Source: Micromonospora sp. MW-13 (GTDB lineage Bacteria > Actinomycetota > Actinomycetes > Mycobacteriales > Micromonosporaceae). Taken from it: a stretch of 64,000 bases of DNA. Where the stretch lies: positions 62,001 to 126,000 of the forward strand of contig NZ_QKKX01000005.1 in assembly GCF_003434305.1 (NCBI RefSeq), read 5' to 3'. Below are positions 24,578-33,430 of this stretch, in pieces. Under the pieces are notes generated by a model. It was given only the letters and a program-made list of their open reading frames with translations. It had not been told where the DNA came from and searched no databases. The translations under genes and the position numbers were made by a program. How positions within the stretch are numbered: the first letter of the stretch is position 1; each line of letters opens with the position of its first letter.

Positions 24578-25921
24578 GTGACGGCAACCGTGGGGACGGG
24601 CACCCGGGTTCTGCCGCCGCTCGGCCCGAACCGCAGGTTCAAGGTGCCGAAGCAGGCCGAGCGCAGGCTCGGCAACGGGCTCACCGTCATCGCGGTGCGC
24701 CGGCCGGCTGTCCCCCTGGTCGAGCTGCGGCTGTGGATGCCGACCGGCCGGACCCACCTGGCCCGGGGCACGATGCTCGCGCAGACCATGCTCTCCGGCA
24801 CGGCGTCGATGACCAGCGTGCAGATCGCCGCCGAACTCCAGGCGGTCGGCGGCGGGCTCTCCGCCGGCATCGATCCGGACCGGCTGATGCTCTCCGGCGC
24901 CGGCCTGGTCACCGGGCTGGACCGGATGCTGGAGATCCTCGCCGACGTGCTGACCGGCGCGACGTACCCGGGCGAGGAGGTCGGCACCGAGCGGGACCGG
25001 CTGGTCGACCGGATCCAGGTGGCCCAGAGCCAGCCCGCCCACCTGGCCCGCACCGCCCTGCTCCGGCGGATCTACGGCAAGCACCCGTACGCCGTGCAGA
25101 CCCCCGACCCGGCGCAGGTGCACGCGGTCCGGCCGGCGGCGCTGCGCCGGCTGCACGCCGAGCGGGTGCACCCGGCCGACGCGGTGCTGGTGCTGGTCGG
25201 CGACGTGCAGCCGGAGCGGGCGCTGGACGCCGCCGAGAAGGCCCTGTCGGGCTGGAGCGGCGCCGGGCACGACGACGAGCTACCGCCCGCCCCGCCGCTG
25301 GAGCCCGGCGCGCTGCTGCTGGTCGACCGGCCCGGCTCGGTGCAGTCCTCGCTGCGCATCGCCCTGCCGGCGGTGCCCCGCACCCACCCCGACCACGCCG
25401 CGCTGCAACTGGCGAACCTGCTCTTCGGCGGGTACTTCTCCTCCCGCTGGGTGGAGAACATCCGCGAGGACAAGGGCTACACGTACGGCCCGCACTCGCT
25501 GGTCGAGCACTCGGTGGCCGGGTCGGTGCTGATCGCCGCCGCCGAGGTGGCCACCGAGGTCACCGCGCCTGCGCTGCTGGAGACGACGTACGAGCTGGGC
25601 CGGCTGGCCACGCTGCCGCCGAAGCCGGACGAGCTGGAGCAGGCCCGCCAGTACGCCCTCGGCACCCTCCAGCTCGGCATGTCCACCCAGGCCGGGCTGG
25701 CGTCGCTGACCAGCGCGTTCGCGGGCAACGGGCTGCGCCTGGACTTCCTCGCCGAGCACGCCGCCCGGCTGGCGAAGGCCACCGTCGCCGAGGTGGCCGA
25801 GGCGGCCCGGCGCTACCTGGCCCCGGCGCGGGCGGTCACCGTGGTGCTCGGCGACGCCGAACGGATCGTCCCCGCCCTGTCCGCGCTCGCCCCGGTGCAC
25901 ACCGAGCCGGCCCGGCCGTGA
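24578..25921 (+). CDS. M16-family protein lacking zinc motif (partner subunit)
   Basis: A 447-residue M16 homologue. Where the zinc-binding HxxEH should be it reads THLARGTMLAQTMLSGTAS, so it cannot bind catalytic zinc; the C-terminal half keeps the substrate-binding YFSSRWVENIREDKGYTYG block. It is therefore the regulatory half of the M16 pair. Start GTG 24578 has AAGGAGGG upstream; the longer frame to 24515 would translate the repeat copy (SARSERGLRASQSR) and is less likely. It overlaps nudC by 4 bp. Confidence 0.88.
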   Translation: MTATVGTGTRVLPPLGPNRRFKVPKQAERRLGNGLTVIAVRRPAVPLVELRLWMPTGRTHLARGTMLAQTMLSGTASMTSVQIAAELQAVGGGLSAGIDPDRLMLSGAGLVTGLDRMLEILADVLTGATYPGEEVGTERDRLVDRIQVAQSQPAHLARTALLRRIYGKHPYAVQTPDPAQVHAVRPAALRRLHAERVHPADAVLVLVGDVQPERALDAAEKALSGWSGAGHDDELPPAPPLEPGALLLVDRPGSVQSSLRIALPAVPRTHPDHAALQLANLLFGGYFSSRWVENIREDKGYTYGPHSLVEHSVAGSVLIAAAEVATEVTAPALLETTYELGRLATLPPKPDELEQARQYALGTLQLGMSTQAGLASLTSAFAGNGLRLDFLAEHAARLAKATVAEVAEAARRYLAPARAVTVVLGDAERIVPALSALAPVHTEPARP

Positions 25922-26901
25922 CCGCCGGGCGGGGGCCGGTGCGGGGCGCCGGCCCGAGCGGGGAGACCGCCCCGCCGCTGGCCCGGTCCACCCTGGACCG
26001 GGCCGCGCATCGGCGCGCCGACCCGGCATGGCTGGCCGAGGCATGGGAGCGGGCCCGGGTGCTGGTGCTCGACTCGGGCAGCGACGGGCGGACCCTGGTC
26101 CGGGCCGACGCCTCCCCGCCCGAGCTGGTGCTGCTCGGCTCCGGTGCGCTGCCCGAGGTGCCCCGCTCGGTCCCGATGTTCCTGGGCGTCGAGCCGGACG
26201 GCGTGCCGGTGTTCGCCGTGGACAGCCCGCTGCCCGAGCTGCCGGGCACCCGGGCGGCGCACCTGCGCGACATCGGCCACCTGCTGCTCGACCGGGACGC
26301 CGGCATCTTCACCACCGCGCTGGCGCTGACCAACTGGCACGTCCGGCACGGCTACTCCTCGGTCACCGGCCGCCCCACCCGGGTGGACGAGGCCGGCTGG
26401 TCCCGGATCGAGCCGGACGGTGACCGGGTCTGGCCGCGCACCGACCCGGCGATGATCGTGCTGGTGCACGACGGGGTGGACGGGATCGAGGGGCGCTGCC
26501 TGCTCGGCAGCAACGCCGCCTGGGCGGGGATCCCGGGCGGGCGCCGGTACTCCTGCCTCGCCGGGTACGTCGAGCCGGGCGAGTCGGCCGAGGCCGCCGT
26601 GCTGCGCGAGGTCGGCGAGGAGGTCGGCGTCGCGGTCGAGGAGATCGTGTACGCGGGCAGCCAGTCCTGGCCGTTCCCCGGCTCGCTGATGCTCGGCTTC
26701 CTCGCCCTGGCCGACCCGGAGCACCCCGTGCACCTGGACCCGGCCGAGATCACGCACGCCCGCTGGTTCACCCGGCGGGAGATCGGCGCGGCGCTGGCCG
26801 GGCGGCCGGTGGCGGTGGGCGACGGGGACCGGCTGGTGCTGCCCCCGCCGTCGTCGATCGCGCTCTTCCTGATCCACCGCTGGCTCGACGGCCACTGCTG
26901 A
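25918..26901 (+). CDS. nudC: NAD(+) diphosphatase / RNA decapping Nudix hydrolase
   Basis: A 327-residue NudC. The Nudix box is complete: GYVEPGESAEAAVLREVGEE. After it comes SQSWPFPGSLMLGF, the family SQPWPFPxS signature with one Pro to Ser change. It hydrolyses NADH/NAD to NMNH/NMN plus AMP and can remove NAD caps from RNA. The four-Cys zinc motif of E. coli NudC is not visible here; only scattered cysteines remain. GTG start overlaps the stop of the M16 gene as GTGA, so it is translationally coupled. Neighbour of mycoredoxin and uvrD2, as in mycobacteria. Confidence 0.9.
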   Translation: MTAGRGPVRGAGPSGETAPPLARSTLDRAAHRRADPAWLAEAWERARVLVLDSGSDGRTLVRADASPPELVLLGSGALPEVPRSVPMFLGVEPDGVPVFAVDSPLPELPGTRAAHLRDIGHLLLDRDAGIFTTALALTNWHVRHGYSSVTGRPTRVDEAGWSRIEPDGDRVWPRTDPAMIVLVHDGVDGIEGRCLLGSNAAWAGIPGGRRYSCLAGYVEPGESAEAAVLREVGEEVGVAVEEIVYAGSQSWPFPGSLMLGFLALADPEHPVHLDPAEITHARWFTRREIGAALAGRPVAVGDGDRLVLPPPSSIALFLIHRWLDGHC

Positions 26902-27084
26902 CCCGCCCGGCCGCCGGCGCGCTCGCCCGCCTGCACGGCGGCCCGCTCCGGGCCGTGGACACGGTCCCGGCCCGTGGCCGCCGTTGCCGCGACGGTCCCG
27001 GGCCGGGAACACGGGCCGCCCTGGTCGGGTGAGGCGAGGAACACGGCGGGGGAGCCGGTCCGACCACGACGGACGCCGGGTGGG

Positions 27085-27354
27085 TCAGCCGCCGGAGTCG
27101 AAGCGGCGGCGGTGCGGAGCGGGGTCGTCGAGGGGGAGCACCTTGACCCGTTGCTTGCCGGAGCGGACCGCGCCCACCGTCGACAGGGCCCGGGCCAGCA
27201 GCAGGGCGGCGTCCCGGTCCTCGGCGTGCACCACCTGGCGGCGCGGCTCCGGGCTGGCCGTCTCGTCCCGGACCCGACCCCCGCCGGCCCAGGCCGCGGC
27301 GATGTCGATGTCGGCGGCGGAGCGGATGTCGGTGCGAACGATCAGGAACCGCAT
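27085..27354 (-). CDS. Hypothetical protein (89 aa)
   Basis: Starts at ATG 27352-27354 with GGAG upstream. MRFLIVRTDIRSAADIDIAAA and a mixed alpha/beta pattern suggest a small folded protein; a central RRQVVHAEDRDAALLLARAL segment looks helical and the C-terminus is basic (KQRVKVLPLDDPAPHRRRF). No family recognised. It stands alone between nudC (convergent) and the DUF397 gene. Confidence 0.6.
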   Translation of the reverse strand: MRFLIVRTDIRSAADIDIAAAWAGGGRVRDETASPEPRRQVVHAEDRDAALLLARALSTVGAVRSGKQRVKVLPLDDPAPHRRRFDSGG

Positions 27355-27570
27355 GGGTTTACTCCGGGATGCGACCGTGACGGACGGTACTCCGTGGAAG
27401 TTCCACGTCACTCTTCCGACATGTTACGCCCGGGCGGCGTCCCAGCAAGTGAAACTCGCCGATCGGTCCGCAGGGTCGCCTGATCGGATGAACCCTGGTC
27501 AGCGGGGTGGCGCGCCGGGAACGCGGCGGGGCCGCCGGCACACCGCCGACGGCCCCGCCCGGTCACCGGA

Positions 27571-27810
27571 TCAGGTCAGATCGAACTGACCGTCCTTCGT
27601 CCCGGCGATGAACCCCCGCCAGCCGGCGCGGTCGAACAGCAGCACCGGGCCGCCCCGGTCCTTGCTGTCGCGCAGGGCCACCGCGGCCGGGCCCACGCGC
27701 AGCGGGGCCACCTCGACGCAGTTGGACGTCTGGCTGCGGGTGCTGGTCCGCCACGGGGCGTCGGCCAGCTGCCGGACGAGTGCGAGCGGCATGTTGCGGA
27801 TGTCGTTCAT
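27571..27810 (-). CDS. DUF397 protein
   Basis: A 79-residue DUF397 protein: WRTSTRSQTSNCVEVA, then VALRDSKD and a terminal GWRGFIAGTKDGQFDL match the family layout. DUF397 proteins are almost always encoded beside an XRE/DUF5753 regulator in actinobacteria (for example the BldB/WhiJ-type systems of Streptomyces), and here the partner is the next gene upstream. Start ATG 27808-27810 has CAGGAG 6 bases before it. Confidence 0.88.
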   Translation of the reverse strand: MNDIRNMPLALVRQLADAPWRTSTRSQTSNCVEVAPLRVGPAAVALRDSKDRGGPVLLFDRAGWRGFIAGTKDGQFDLT

Positions 27811-27886
27811 GGTCTGCTCCTGACTGGAACTGCTCCGACGGGACGAGTGGCGCCGCACGCCCGGACGGGGCGGATCCCGCGGTGGA

Positions 27887-28864
27887 TCACCGCTCCGTCA
27901 GGCGTCCGGAGTGTCGGCGGCGTTGGGTCGGCGCCGTTGCCGACCCGTGGCCCGCCGCGGACGGGCCTCCCCCGTCGGCCAGCCGCCCCGAAGCCTCGAA
28001 GAGCCAGGTGATGGTGTCCGATTCGGAGAGCGCCGCCGAGCGCAACCACTCGAAGACCACTTTATAGCGATTTAGGGCGTTTGCCTCGGTTGACATGACG
28101 TTGGTGAAGCCGCCTTCGATGGCCAGCGTCTCCGGGTCGAGCGGGTCGGCGAACAGGTAGATCGAGAACGCGGTCGGCGGGAGGTACCAGTCGCCGATCG
28201 GGGTGTCCCGCGGCAGCACGTGCAGGGTGACGTGCGGCAGCATGGCCAGCTCGCAGAGCTGCCGGAGCTGCTCCCGCAGCACGTCCGGCGGGCCGGCCCG
28301 CCGGCCCAGCGCGGCCTCCTCCAGCACCGCCGTGTAGCGCGGCGTGTCGGTGCGGTCCAGCAGTGACTGGCGGGCCAGCCGGGCGGCCACCTCGGTCTCC
28401 GGCGCCTCGCCGGGCTCCGGGTCCCCGGCGCCGGACTCGACCTGCTGGGCCGAGACGATCCGCAGCCGGGCGTACCCCTGGGTCTGCAACAGCCCCGGGA
28501 CCAGCACGGGGTTGTACTCCCGGATCTCGGCGCAGCCGGCCTCCAGCTCGGCGAAGGTGCGCTGTTGCGGGGTCATCACCGGGTACTTCTTCAGCCAGCC
28601 CCGCATGTCGCCGGCCTCCCGGGCGATGCCCAGCAGCTCCGCCCGCGACTCGCCGTCGGCGCCGTAGAGGTCCAGCAGGGTGCGGACGTCGTCGGGGTCG
28701 GGACGGCTGCGGCCGTTCTCCAGCCGGGACAGTTTGGACGCGGAGGCCCAGCCAATCCGCGCGATGACCTGGTCCCCGGTGAGACCGGCGGTCTCGCGCA
28801 GTCGGCGCAGCTCATTGCCCAACCTGCGGCGACGCATGATCGGGCTGGGTCCGGCAGGAGGCAC
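27887..28864 (-). CDS. XRE helix-turn-helix regulator with DUF5753
   Basis: A 325-residue regulator. The N-terminal HTH is seen at LRRLRETAGLTGDQVIARIGWASASKLSRLENGR; the rest is a DUF5753 domain with the typical EYNPVLVPGLLQTQGYAR and LREQLRQLCELAMLPHVTLHVLP. Such proteins pair with DUF397 partners to control development or antibiotic genes. Start GTG 28862-28864 has GAGGA close upstream; ATG 28835-28837 is the alternative. It precedes its DUF397 partner by 76 bp and is divergent from the MFS gene, a possible target. Confidence 0.87.
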   Translation of the reverse strand: MPPAGPSPIMRRRRLGNELRRLRETAGLTGDQVIARIGWASASKLSRLENGRSRPDPDDVRTLLDLYGADGESRAELLGIAREAGDMRGWLKKYPVMTPQQRTFAELEAGCAEIREYNPVLVPGLLQTQGYARLRIVSAQQVESGAGDPEPGEAPETEVAARLARQSLLDRTDTPRYTAVLEEAALGRRAGPPDVLREQLRQLCELAMLPHVTLHVLPRDTPIGDWYLPPTAFSIYLFADPLDPETLAIEGGFTNVMSTEANALNRYKVVFEWLRSAALSESDTITWLFEASGRLADGGGPSAAGHGSATAPTQRRRHSGRLTER

Positions 28865-29066
28865 GGTGTCCTCTTCTCCGTCGACCGCCGCGGACGCGAC
28901 GGTAACTGTATGAAATTCGCCCCCCACGGTCAGTATGGACGGCGCGACCGACGTCGGGCGTCCCGACGGGGGCGTGTCTCGCGGAAAAGAGGACCGCGGA
29001 CAGGACACGGGCGATCCCGACGTCGCCGACCCCGTGGCCCCGGCCACCCTCCGGAGAGGAAACCCG

Positions 29067-30320
29067 ATGCGCACCGTCCTGCGCCGCCCCGAGTTCCGCC
29101 TGCTGTTCGGCGCGTTGCTGGCCAGCATGGCCGCCGAGTCGATCCTGCTGCTCGCCCTCGCCATCTGGGTGAAGGACCTGACCGGCTCCGACGGGCTGGC
29201 CGGGGCGACGATCTTCGCGATCATCGCGCCGATGGTGCTCGCGCCGTTGGTCGGCTGGGCGGTCGACCGGTACCCCCGGCGGCCCTTCTTCATCGCCGCG
29301 AACCTCGCCACCGCCATCCTGCTCACCCCGCTGTTCACCGTCTCCGACAGCGCGGACGTCCGGGTCATCTACGTGGTGGCGGCCCTATACGGGCTGTCGT
29401 ACCTGACGTTGAGCGCGCTGCTCAGCGGGCTGATCCGGCAACTGGTCCCGGTCGAGCTGCTGGCCGACGCCAACGGCGTGCTGCAGACCGTGCGGCAGGG
29501 GCTGCGGCTGATCGGCCCGCTCGCCGGGGCCGCGCTCTACGCCGCCGTCGGCGGCTGGCTGCTGACCGCGCTGGCGATGACCGGCTTCGTCGTGGCCGCC
29601 GCCGTGGTCGCCCTGCTCCGGGTGCCCGAGACGCCGTCGGCCGGCGGCACCCTGCGGTGGTCGGCCGAGCTGGGGGCCGGGCTGCGCCACCTGGCCGGCG
29701 AGCCGGCGCTGCGCCGGGCGCTGCTCGGCTACGGCCTCGGCTCGCTGGTGATGGGCTTCACCGAGTCACTGATCTTCGCGTACGTCGACGACGGGCTGCG
29801 CCGCGACGCCGCCTTCGTCGGCGTGCTGGTCACCGTGCAGGGCGTCGGCGGGCTGGTCGGTGGCCTGTTCTCCGCCGCCGTGGTGCGCCGCGCGGGCGAG
29901 GTGGGAGCGTTGGCCACCGGGGTCACCCTGTTCGGCCCGGCCGCGTTCGCCCTGGCGTACCCGAACCTGGCGTTGGGCTGCGCGGCGCTGCTGCTGGCCG
30001 GGGCCGCGCTCCCGCTGATCACGGTGGGGCTGAACACGCTCATCCAGCGGCGTACCCCGGCGGGCCTGCTCGGCCGGGTTACGGCGGCGTCGGAGGCCCT
30101 GGTCAGCGGACCCCAGGCGGTCTCCATCGGCGCAGGCGCGCTGCTCGTCGGCGTGTTCGACTACCGGCTGCTGTTCGCCCTGGTCGGCCTGACCACCACG
30201 GCCGCCGGCATCTTCCTGTGGCGGGGCCGCCAACTCTCCACCCCCACCCCGATGGTCCGCATCCCACTCCAACGCCGCCCGCCCGCCCCGACCACCCCCG
30301 CCCCCCGCCCCACCCCCTGA
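29067..30320 (+). CDS. MFS transporter (DHA3-like drug efflux family)
   Basis: A 417-residue major facilitator with about 12 transmembrane helices. The loop 2-3 signature appears as VGWAVDRYPRRPF; RRPEFRLLFGALLASMAAES is typical of DHA3/MefA-type exporters. The last 30 residues are Pro/Thr-rich and cytosolic. Start ATG 29067 follows GGAGAGGA; an in-frame extension to 28935 is not needed. Substrate unknown; its position divergent to an XRE regulator suggests local control. Confidence 0.87.
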   Translation: MRTVLRRPEFRLLFGALLASMAAESILLLALAIWVKDLTGSDGLAGATIFAIIAPMVLAPLVGWAVDRYPRRPFFIAANLATAILLTPLFTVSDSADVRVIYVVAALYGLSYLTLSALLSGLIRQLVPVELLADANGVLQTVRQGLRLIGPLAGAALYAAVGGWLLTALAMTGFVVAAAVVALLRVPETPSAGGTLRWSAELGAGLRHLAGEPALRRALLGYGLGSLVMGFTESLIFAYVDDGLRRDAAFVGVLVTVQGVGGLVGGLFSAAVVRRAGEVGALATGVTLFGPAAFALAYPNLALGCAALLLAGAALPLITVGLNTLIQRRTPAGLLGRVTAASEALVSGPQAVSIGAGALLVGVFDYRLLFALVGLTTTAAGIFLWRGRQLSTPTPMVRIPLQRRPPAPTTPAPRPTP

Positions 30321-30337
30321 CCCCCACCCCGCAAATA

Positions 30338-30383
30338 CACGGAAAGAGTGGCCACTCCAGGTGGAGTGGCCACTCTTTCCGTG
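30338..30383. terminator. Bidirectional terminator, 21-bp perfect stem
   Basis: Perfect 21-bp arms (30338-30358 and 30363-30383) with an AGGT loop, between the convergent MFS and mycoredoxin genes. One of the strongest hairpins in the window. Confidence 0.85.
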
Positions 30384-30417
30384 AAAGTGCACGCGCCCGG
30401 AGGGCGCGGCGTGAGGG

Positions 30418-30660
30418 TCAGCCGGACAGGGCGGCGAGGTGTTGTTTGACCTGGGTGATGGACGGGTTGGTGAGGGCGCTGCCGTCGGCGAAGCGCAGCG
30501 TCGGCACGGTCTGGTTGCCGCCGTTGACCTGCATCACGAACTCGGCCGCCTTCGTGTCCTGCTCGATGTCGACCACCTGGTACGCGATGCCCTCCCGGTC
30601 GAGCTGCGACCTGAGCCGGTGACAGTAGCCGCACCACGGGGTCGAGTACATCGTCAACAT
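30418..30660 (-). CDS. mrx1: Mycoredoxin-like glutaredoxin
   Basis: An 80-residue glutaredoxin fold with active site YSTPWCGYCHRL (CxxC) and the cis-Pro region NQTVPTLRF. In organisms that use mycothiol, such proteins reduce protein-mycothiol mixed disulfides. Length matches mycobacterial Mrx1, which also lies beside uvrD2. Start ATG 30658-30660 follows GGAGG at a 9-base spacing. The mycothiol link is from family knowledge; no msh gene is in the window. Confidence 0.88.
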   Translation of the reverse strand: MLTMYSTPWCGYCHRLRSQLDREGIAYQVVDIEQDTKAAEFVMQVNGGNQTVPTLRFADGSALTNPSITQVKQHLAALSG

Positions 30661-30749
30661 GATCGGGGTCCTCCAAGGTCCGTTCCGCCCGTCCGGTCAG
30701 GCCAGGCTAACCGCTGCAACATCAGCGGGAGCTGAGATGATTCCTCGCT

Positions 30750-32915
30750 GTGGGGGTTCACTCAGCGTCGGAACGGGTGCTCGCCGGGCTGGACCCGGAG
30801 CAGCGCGCCGCGGTGACCGCCCCCGCCGGTCCGGTCTGCATCCTGGCCGGGGCCGGCACCGGCAAGACCCGGGCGGTCACCTCGCGCATCGCCCACCGGG
30901 CGCTGACCGGCGAGGTGTCCCCCCGGCACGTGCTCGCGGTCACCTTCACCGCCCGCGCCGCCGCCGAGATGCGGGCCCGGCTCACCGCCCTCGGGGCGCA
31001 GGGCGTGCAGGCGCGTACCTTCCACGCCGCCGCGCTTCGCCAGGTGCGCTACTTCGCCCCCCGGCTGCTGGCGGGCCGGGCGATGCCCGAGCTGCTGGAC
31101 AGCAAGGCCCGGGTGGTCACGCTCGCCGCCGCCCGGGTCGGCCTGCGGGCCGACCGGGCCGCCGCCCGGGACCTGGCCGGCGAGATCGAGTGGGCCAAGT
31201 CGTCCCTGGTCGAGCCGGGGGAGTACGTCGTCGCGGCGGCCAAGGCGCTGCGCGACACGCCGCACGAGCCGGCGAAGGTGGCCGAGGTGTTCGTCGCGTA
31301 CGAGAGGCTCAAGCGGGCCAACGGGGTGATCGACTTCGAGGACATGCTGCGCGCCGCCGTCTGGGGCATCGAGGAGCACCCGGACGTCGCCGAGCAGGTC
31401 CGCACCCAGTACCGGCATTTCGTGGTCGACGAGTACCAGGACGTCAACCCGTTGCAGCAGCGGCTGCTGGAGGCGTGGCTGGGCGGCCGGGACGACCTGA
31501 CCGTGGTCGGCGACGCCAGTCAGACGATCTACTCGTTCACCGGGGCCACCTCGGCGTACCTGGTCGACTTCCCGTGCCGGCACCGGGGCGCCACCGTCGT
31601 CCGGCTGGTCCGGGACTACCGCTCCACCCCGCAGGTGGTCGGGCTGGCCAACGCCGTCATCTCCCAGGCCCGGGGCACCGAGGCCCGGCTGCGGCTGGAG
31701 CTGCGCGGGCAGCGCCCGACCGGCCCCGAACCGGAGCTGCGGATCTTCACCGACGAGCCGGCCGAGGCCGCCGCGGTGGCGACGCGCTGCCGGGCCCTGG
31801 TCGACGCCGGCACCCCGGCCCGGGAGATCGCCGTGCTGTTCCGCACCAACGCCCAGTCCGAGGCGTACGAGAAGGCGCTCACCGAGGCCGAGGTGCCGTA
31901 CGTGGTGCAGGGCGCCGAGCGGTTCTTCGAGCGGGCCGAGGTGCGCCAGGCGATGGTGGCGCTGCGGGCCGCCACCCGCTCGATCCCCGGCGAGACCCCG
32001 CTGCGGGCCGCCGTGGTGGAGGGCCTGTCGGCGGTCGGCTGGGCCCCGGACGCCGCCCCGGCCGGCGGCGCGGCCCGGGAGCGGTGGGAGGCGCTGGCTG
32101 CCCTGGTCCAGCTCGCCGAGGAGTACGCGGCCAGCCCGCCGGTGCTGCCGATCGGCGAGGCCGCCGCCGTGGAGCGCCCGGTGACGCTGGCCGACTTCAA
32201 CGACGAACTGGCCCGCCGGGCCGCCCAGCAGCACGTGCCGACCGTGGAGGGGGTGACCCTGGCGTCCCTGCACTCGGCCAAGGGCCTGGAGTGGGACGCC
32301 GTCTTCCTGGTCGGGCTCTCCGAGGGAACCCTGCCCACCACGTACGCCCGCACCGCAGAGCAGGTCGAGGAGGAGCGCCGGCTGCTCTACGTCGGGATCA
32401 CCCGGGCCCGCGAGTGGCTCTGGCTGTCGTACGCGGTGGCCCGCTCGCCCGGCGGGCGGGCCCGGCGGCCGTCGCGGTTCCTGCCGCAGCTCGACCGCTC
32501 CGGCGGCGGGACCGAGCGGGCCGGGGCGGGCGCGGCGACCAAGCGGGTGGAGCGTCGTCGCCCCCAGGTGGTCTCCTGCCGGATCTGCGGCGCGACCCTG
32601 CTCGCCGGCCCGGACCGCAAGCTCGGCCGCTGCCCGACCTGCCCGTCCGACATCGACCAGGACCTGTACGAGCGGCTGCACGACTGGCGGGCCCGGATGG
32701 CCGGATCGCAGAAGGTCCCGGCGTACGTGGTGTTCACCGACGCCACCCTCGTCGCGCTGGCGGAGCGGCGACCGGGCCGGCCCGAGGAGTTGATCGCGAT
32801 CGCCGGCATCGGCCCCCGCAAACTCGGCCTGTACGGCGAGCCGGTGCTGGCCCTGGTGGGGGGCGCGGCGGTGGACGACGTCTGCCCTGAGAAAACTTTC
32901 GAAATCGAGCCGTAA
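30750..32915 (+). CDS. uvrD2: ATP-dependent DNA helicase UvrD2
   Basis: A 721-residue SF1A helicase. Motifs: LDPEQRAAV, Walker A LAGAGTGKTRAV, VTFTARAAAEM, motif II VVDEYQDVNPLQQ, motif III GDASQTIYSFTGA, motif V LHSAKGLEWDAVFLVG, motif VI YVGITRARE. The C-terminus has the UvrD2-specific tetracysteine CRIC...CPTC followed by an HRDC-like domain (SDIDQDLYERLHDWRARMA), which separates it from UvrD1/PcrA. GTG 30750 is the start; no strong ribosome-binding site is seen. The stop codon lies inside the AT-rich element of the whiB7 promoter. Confidence 0.93.
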   Translation: MGVHSASERVLAGLDPEQRAAVTAPAGPVCILAGAGTGKTRAVTSRIAHRALTGEVSPRHVLAVTFTARAAAEMRARLTALGAQGVQARTFHAAALRQVRYFAPRLLAGRAMPELLDSKARVVTLAAARVGLRADRAAARDLAGEIEWAKSSLVEPGEYVVAAAKALRDTPHEPAKVAEVFVAYERLKRANGVIDFEDMLRAAVWGIEEHPDVAEQVRTQYRHFVVDEYQDVNPLQQRLLEAWLGGRDDLTVVGDASQTIYSFTGATSAYLVDFPCRHRGATVVRLVRDYRSTPQVVGLANAVISQARGTEARLRLELRGQRPTGPEPELRIFTDEPAEAAAVATRCRALVDAGTPAREIAVLFRTNAQSEAYEKALTEAEVPYVVQGAERFFERAEVRQAMVALRAATRSIPGETPLRAAVVEGLSAVGWAPDAAPAGGAARERWEALAALVQLAEEYAASPPVLPIGEAAAVERPVTLADFNDELARRAAQQHVPTVEGVTLASLHSAKGLEWDAVFLVGLSEGTLPTTYARTAEQVEEERRLLYVGITRAREWLWLSYAVARSPGGRARRPSRFLPQLDRSGGGTERAGAGAATKRVERRRPQVVSCRICGATLLAGPDRKLGRCPTCPSDIDQDLYERLHDWRARMAGSQKVPAYVVFTDATLVALAERRPGRPEELIAIAGIGPRKLGLYGEPVLALVGGAAVDDVCPEKTFEIEP

Positions 32916-32951
32916 AATCGTTTGCCCTCGCCCCCGGGCGAGGAATAGCCT
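32913..32951 (+). promoter_or_regulatory. whiB7 promoter with AT-rich activator element
   Basis: AT-rich TAAAAT (32913-32918), then 3 bases, a -35 TTGCCC (32922-32927), an 18-base spacer and a -10 TAGCCT (32946-32951). WhiB7 is known to activate its own gene by an AT-hook contacting AT-rich DNA about 3 bp upstream of the -35; the spacing here fits. The AT-rich element includes the uvrD2 stop codon. Confidence 0.65.
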
Positions 32952-33040
32952 CAGGACGCACCTCGCGAGCAGCGCCATTCCGGCTGCTCACGGGGCTGGA
33001 GACCAGTCGACTTCGAGGAAACGTCAGGGAGGTGTCACCA

Positions 33041-33298
33041 ATGGAGATCTTCTTCACCTATGAGCGCCCGGCGGCGATGCCCGCTGTCGTCGCTCCGCTG
33101 TCGGCTGTCCGGGTGGCCCTCGCCGCGCGACCGTCGTCTCCGCAGGTGCACCAGGTCCGGGTTCAGGCCGAGCTGAATCTGACCGTCGCGCCGCTGACTG
33201 GAGTCGAGGGGACCAGTGGCTTCACGGGCATGGACATCGCTGGCGCCAAGAAGCGCACGGATGTTCGCGGCGTTCCACCTCGAGGTAGACCGGTCTGA
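33041..33298 (+). CDS. Upstream ORF in whiB7 leader (85 codons)
   Basis: ATG 33041 has a strong GGGAGG ribosome-binding site, so it is translated, but the product is unlike any known protein. It lies in the roughly 470-base whiB7 leader, and its TGA falls inside a GGTCTG/CAGACC hairpin just before the terminator at 33323. In mycobacteria and streptomycetes, slow translation of such a leader ORF by antibiotic-stalled ribosomes prevents formation of the terminator and switches whiB7 on. Regulatory function inferred by position and structure. Confidence 0.65.
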   Translation: MEIFFTYERPAAMPAVVAPLSAVRVALAARPSSPQVHQVRVQAELNLTVAPLTGVEGTSGFTGMDIAGAKKRTDVRGVPPRGRPV

Positions 33299-33322
33299 TC
33301 ACCAGACCAACCGGCTCTCCTC

Positions 33323-33366
33323 GAGGCCGCGGAACCCGCTACCGGGATCCGCGGCCTCAGTTTTTT
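33323..33366 (+). terminator. whiB7 attenuator terminator
   Basis: Stem GAGGCCGCGGA (33323-33333) / TCCGCGGCCTC (33348-33358) with a smaller CCCG/CGGG stem in the loop, followed by TTTTTT at 33361-33366. A textbook intrinsic terminator, rare in this genome style, 64 bases before whiB7. CCTCGAGG at its 5' base (33319-33326) is self-complementary to the identical CCTCGAGG at 33278-33285 in the leader ORF, giving a possible antiterminator pairing. Confidence 0.85.
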
Positions 33367-33430
33367 GCCCGCCCGTAGTACGTCGGAAGTCTGATCCACC
33401 AGATCGAAGTGAGAGAGAGGTGACCGGGAG

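Noticed and set aside
28935..29066. N-terminal extension of the MFS transporter
   Set aside because: The 44 extra residues are polar and unlike MFS starts, and the ATG at 29067 has a strong ribosome-binding site.
30338..30383. Regulatory operator in the MFS/mycoredoxin gap
   Set aside because: The perfect 21-bp stem lies between two convergent stops, so a terminator explains it fully.
33041..33298. Independent protein-coding gene upstream of whiB7
   Set aside because: Kept only as a leader ORF: it lies wholly inside the whiB7 leader, ends in the attenuator region and has no family.
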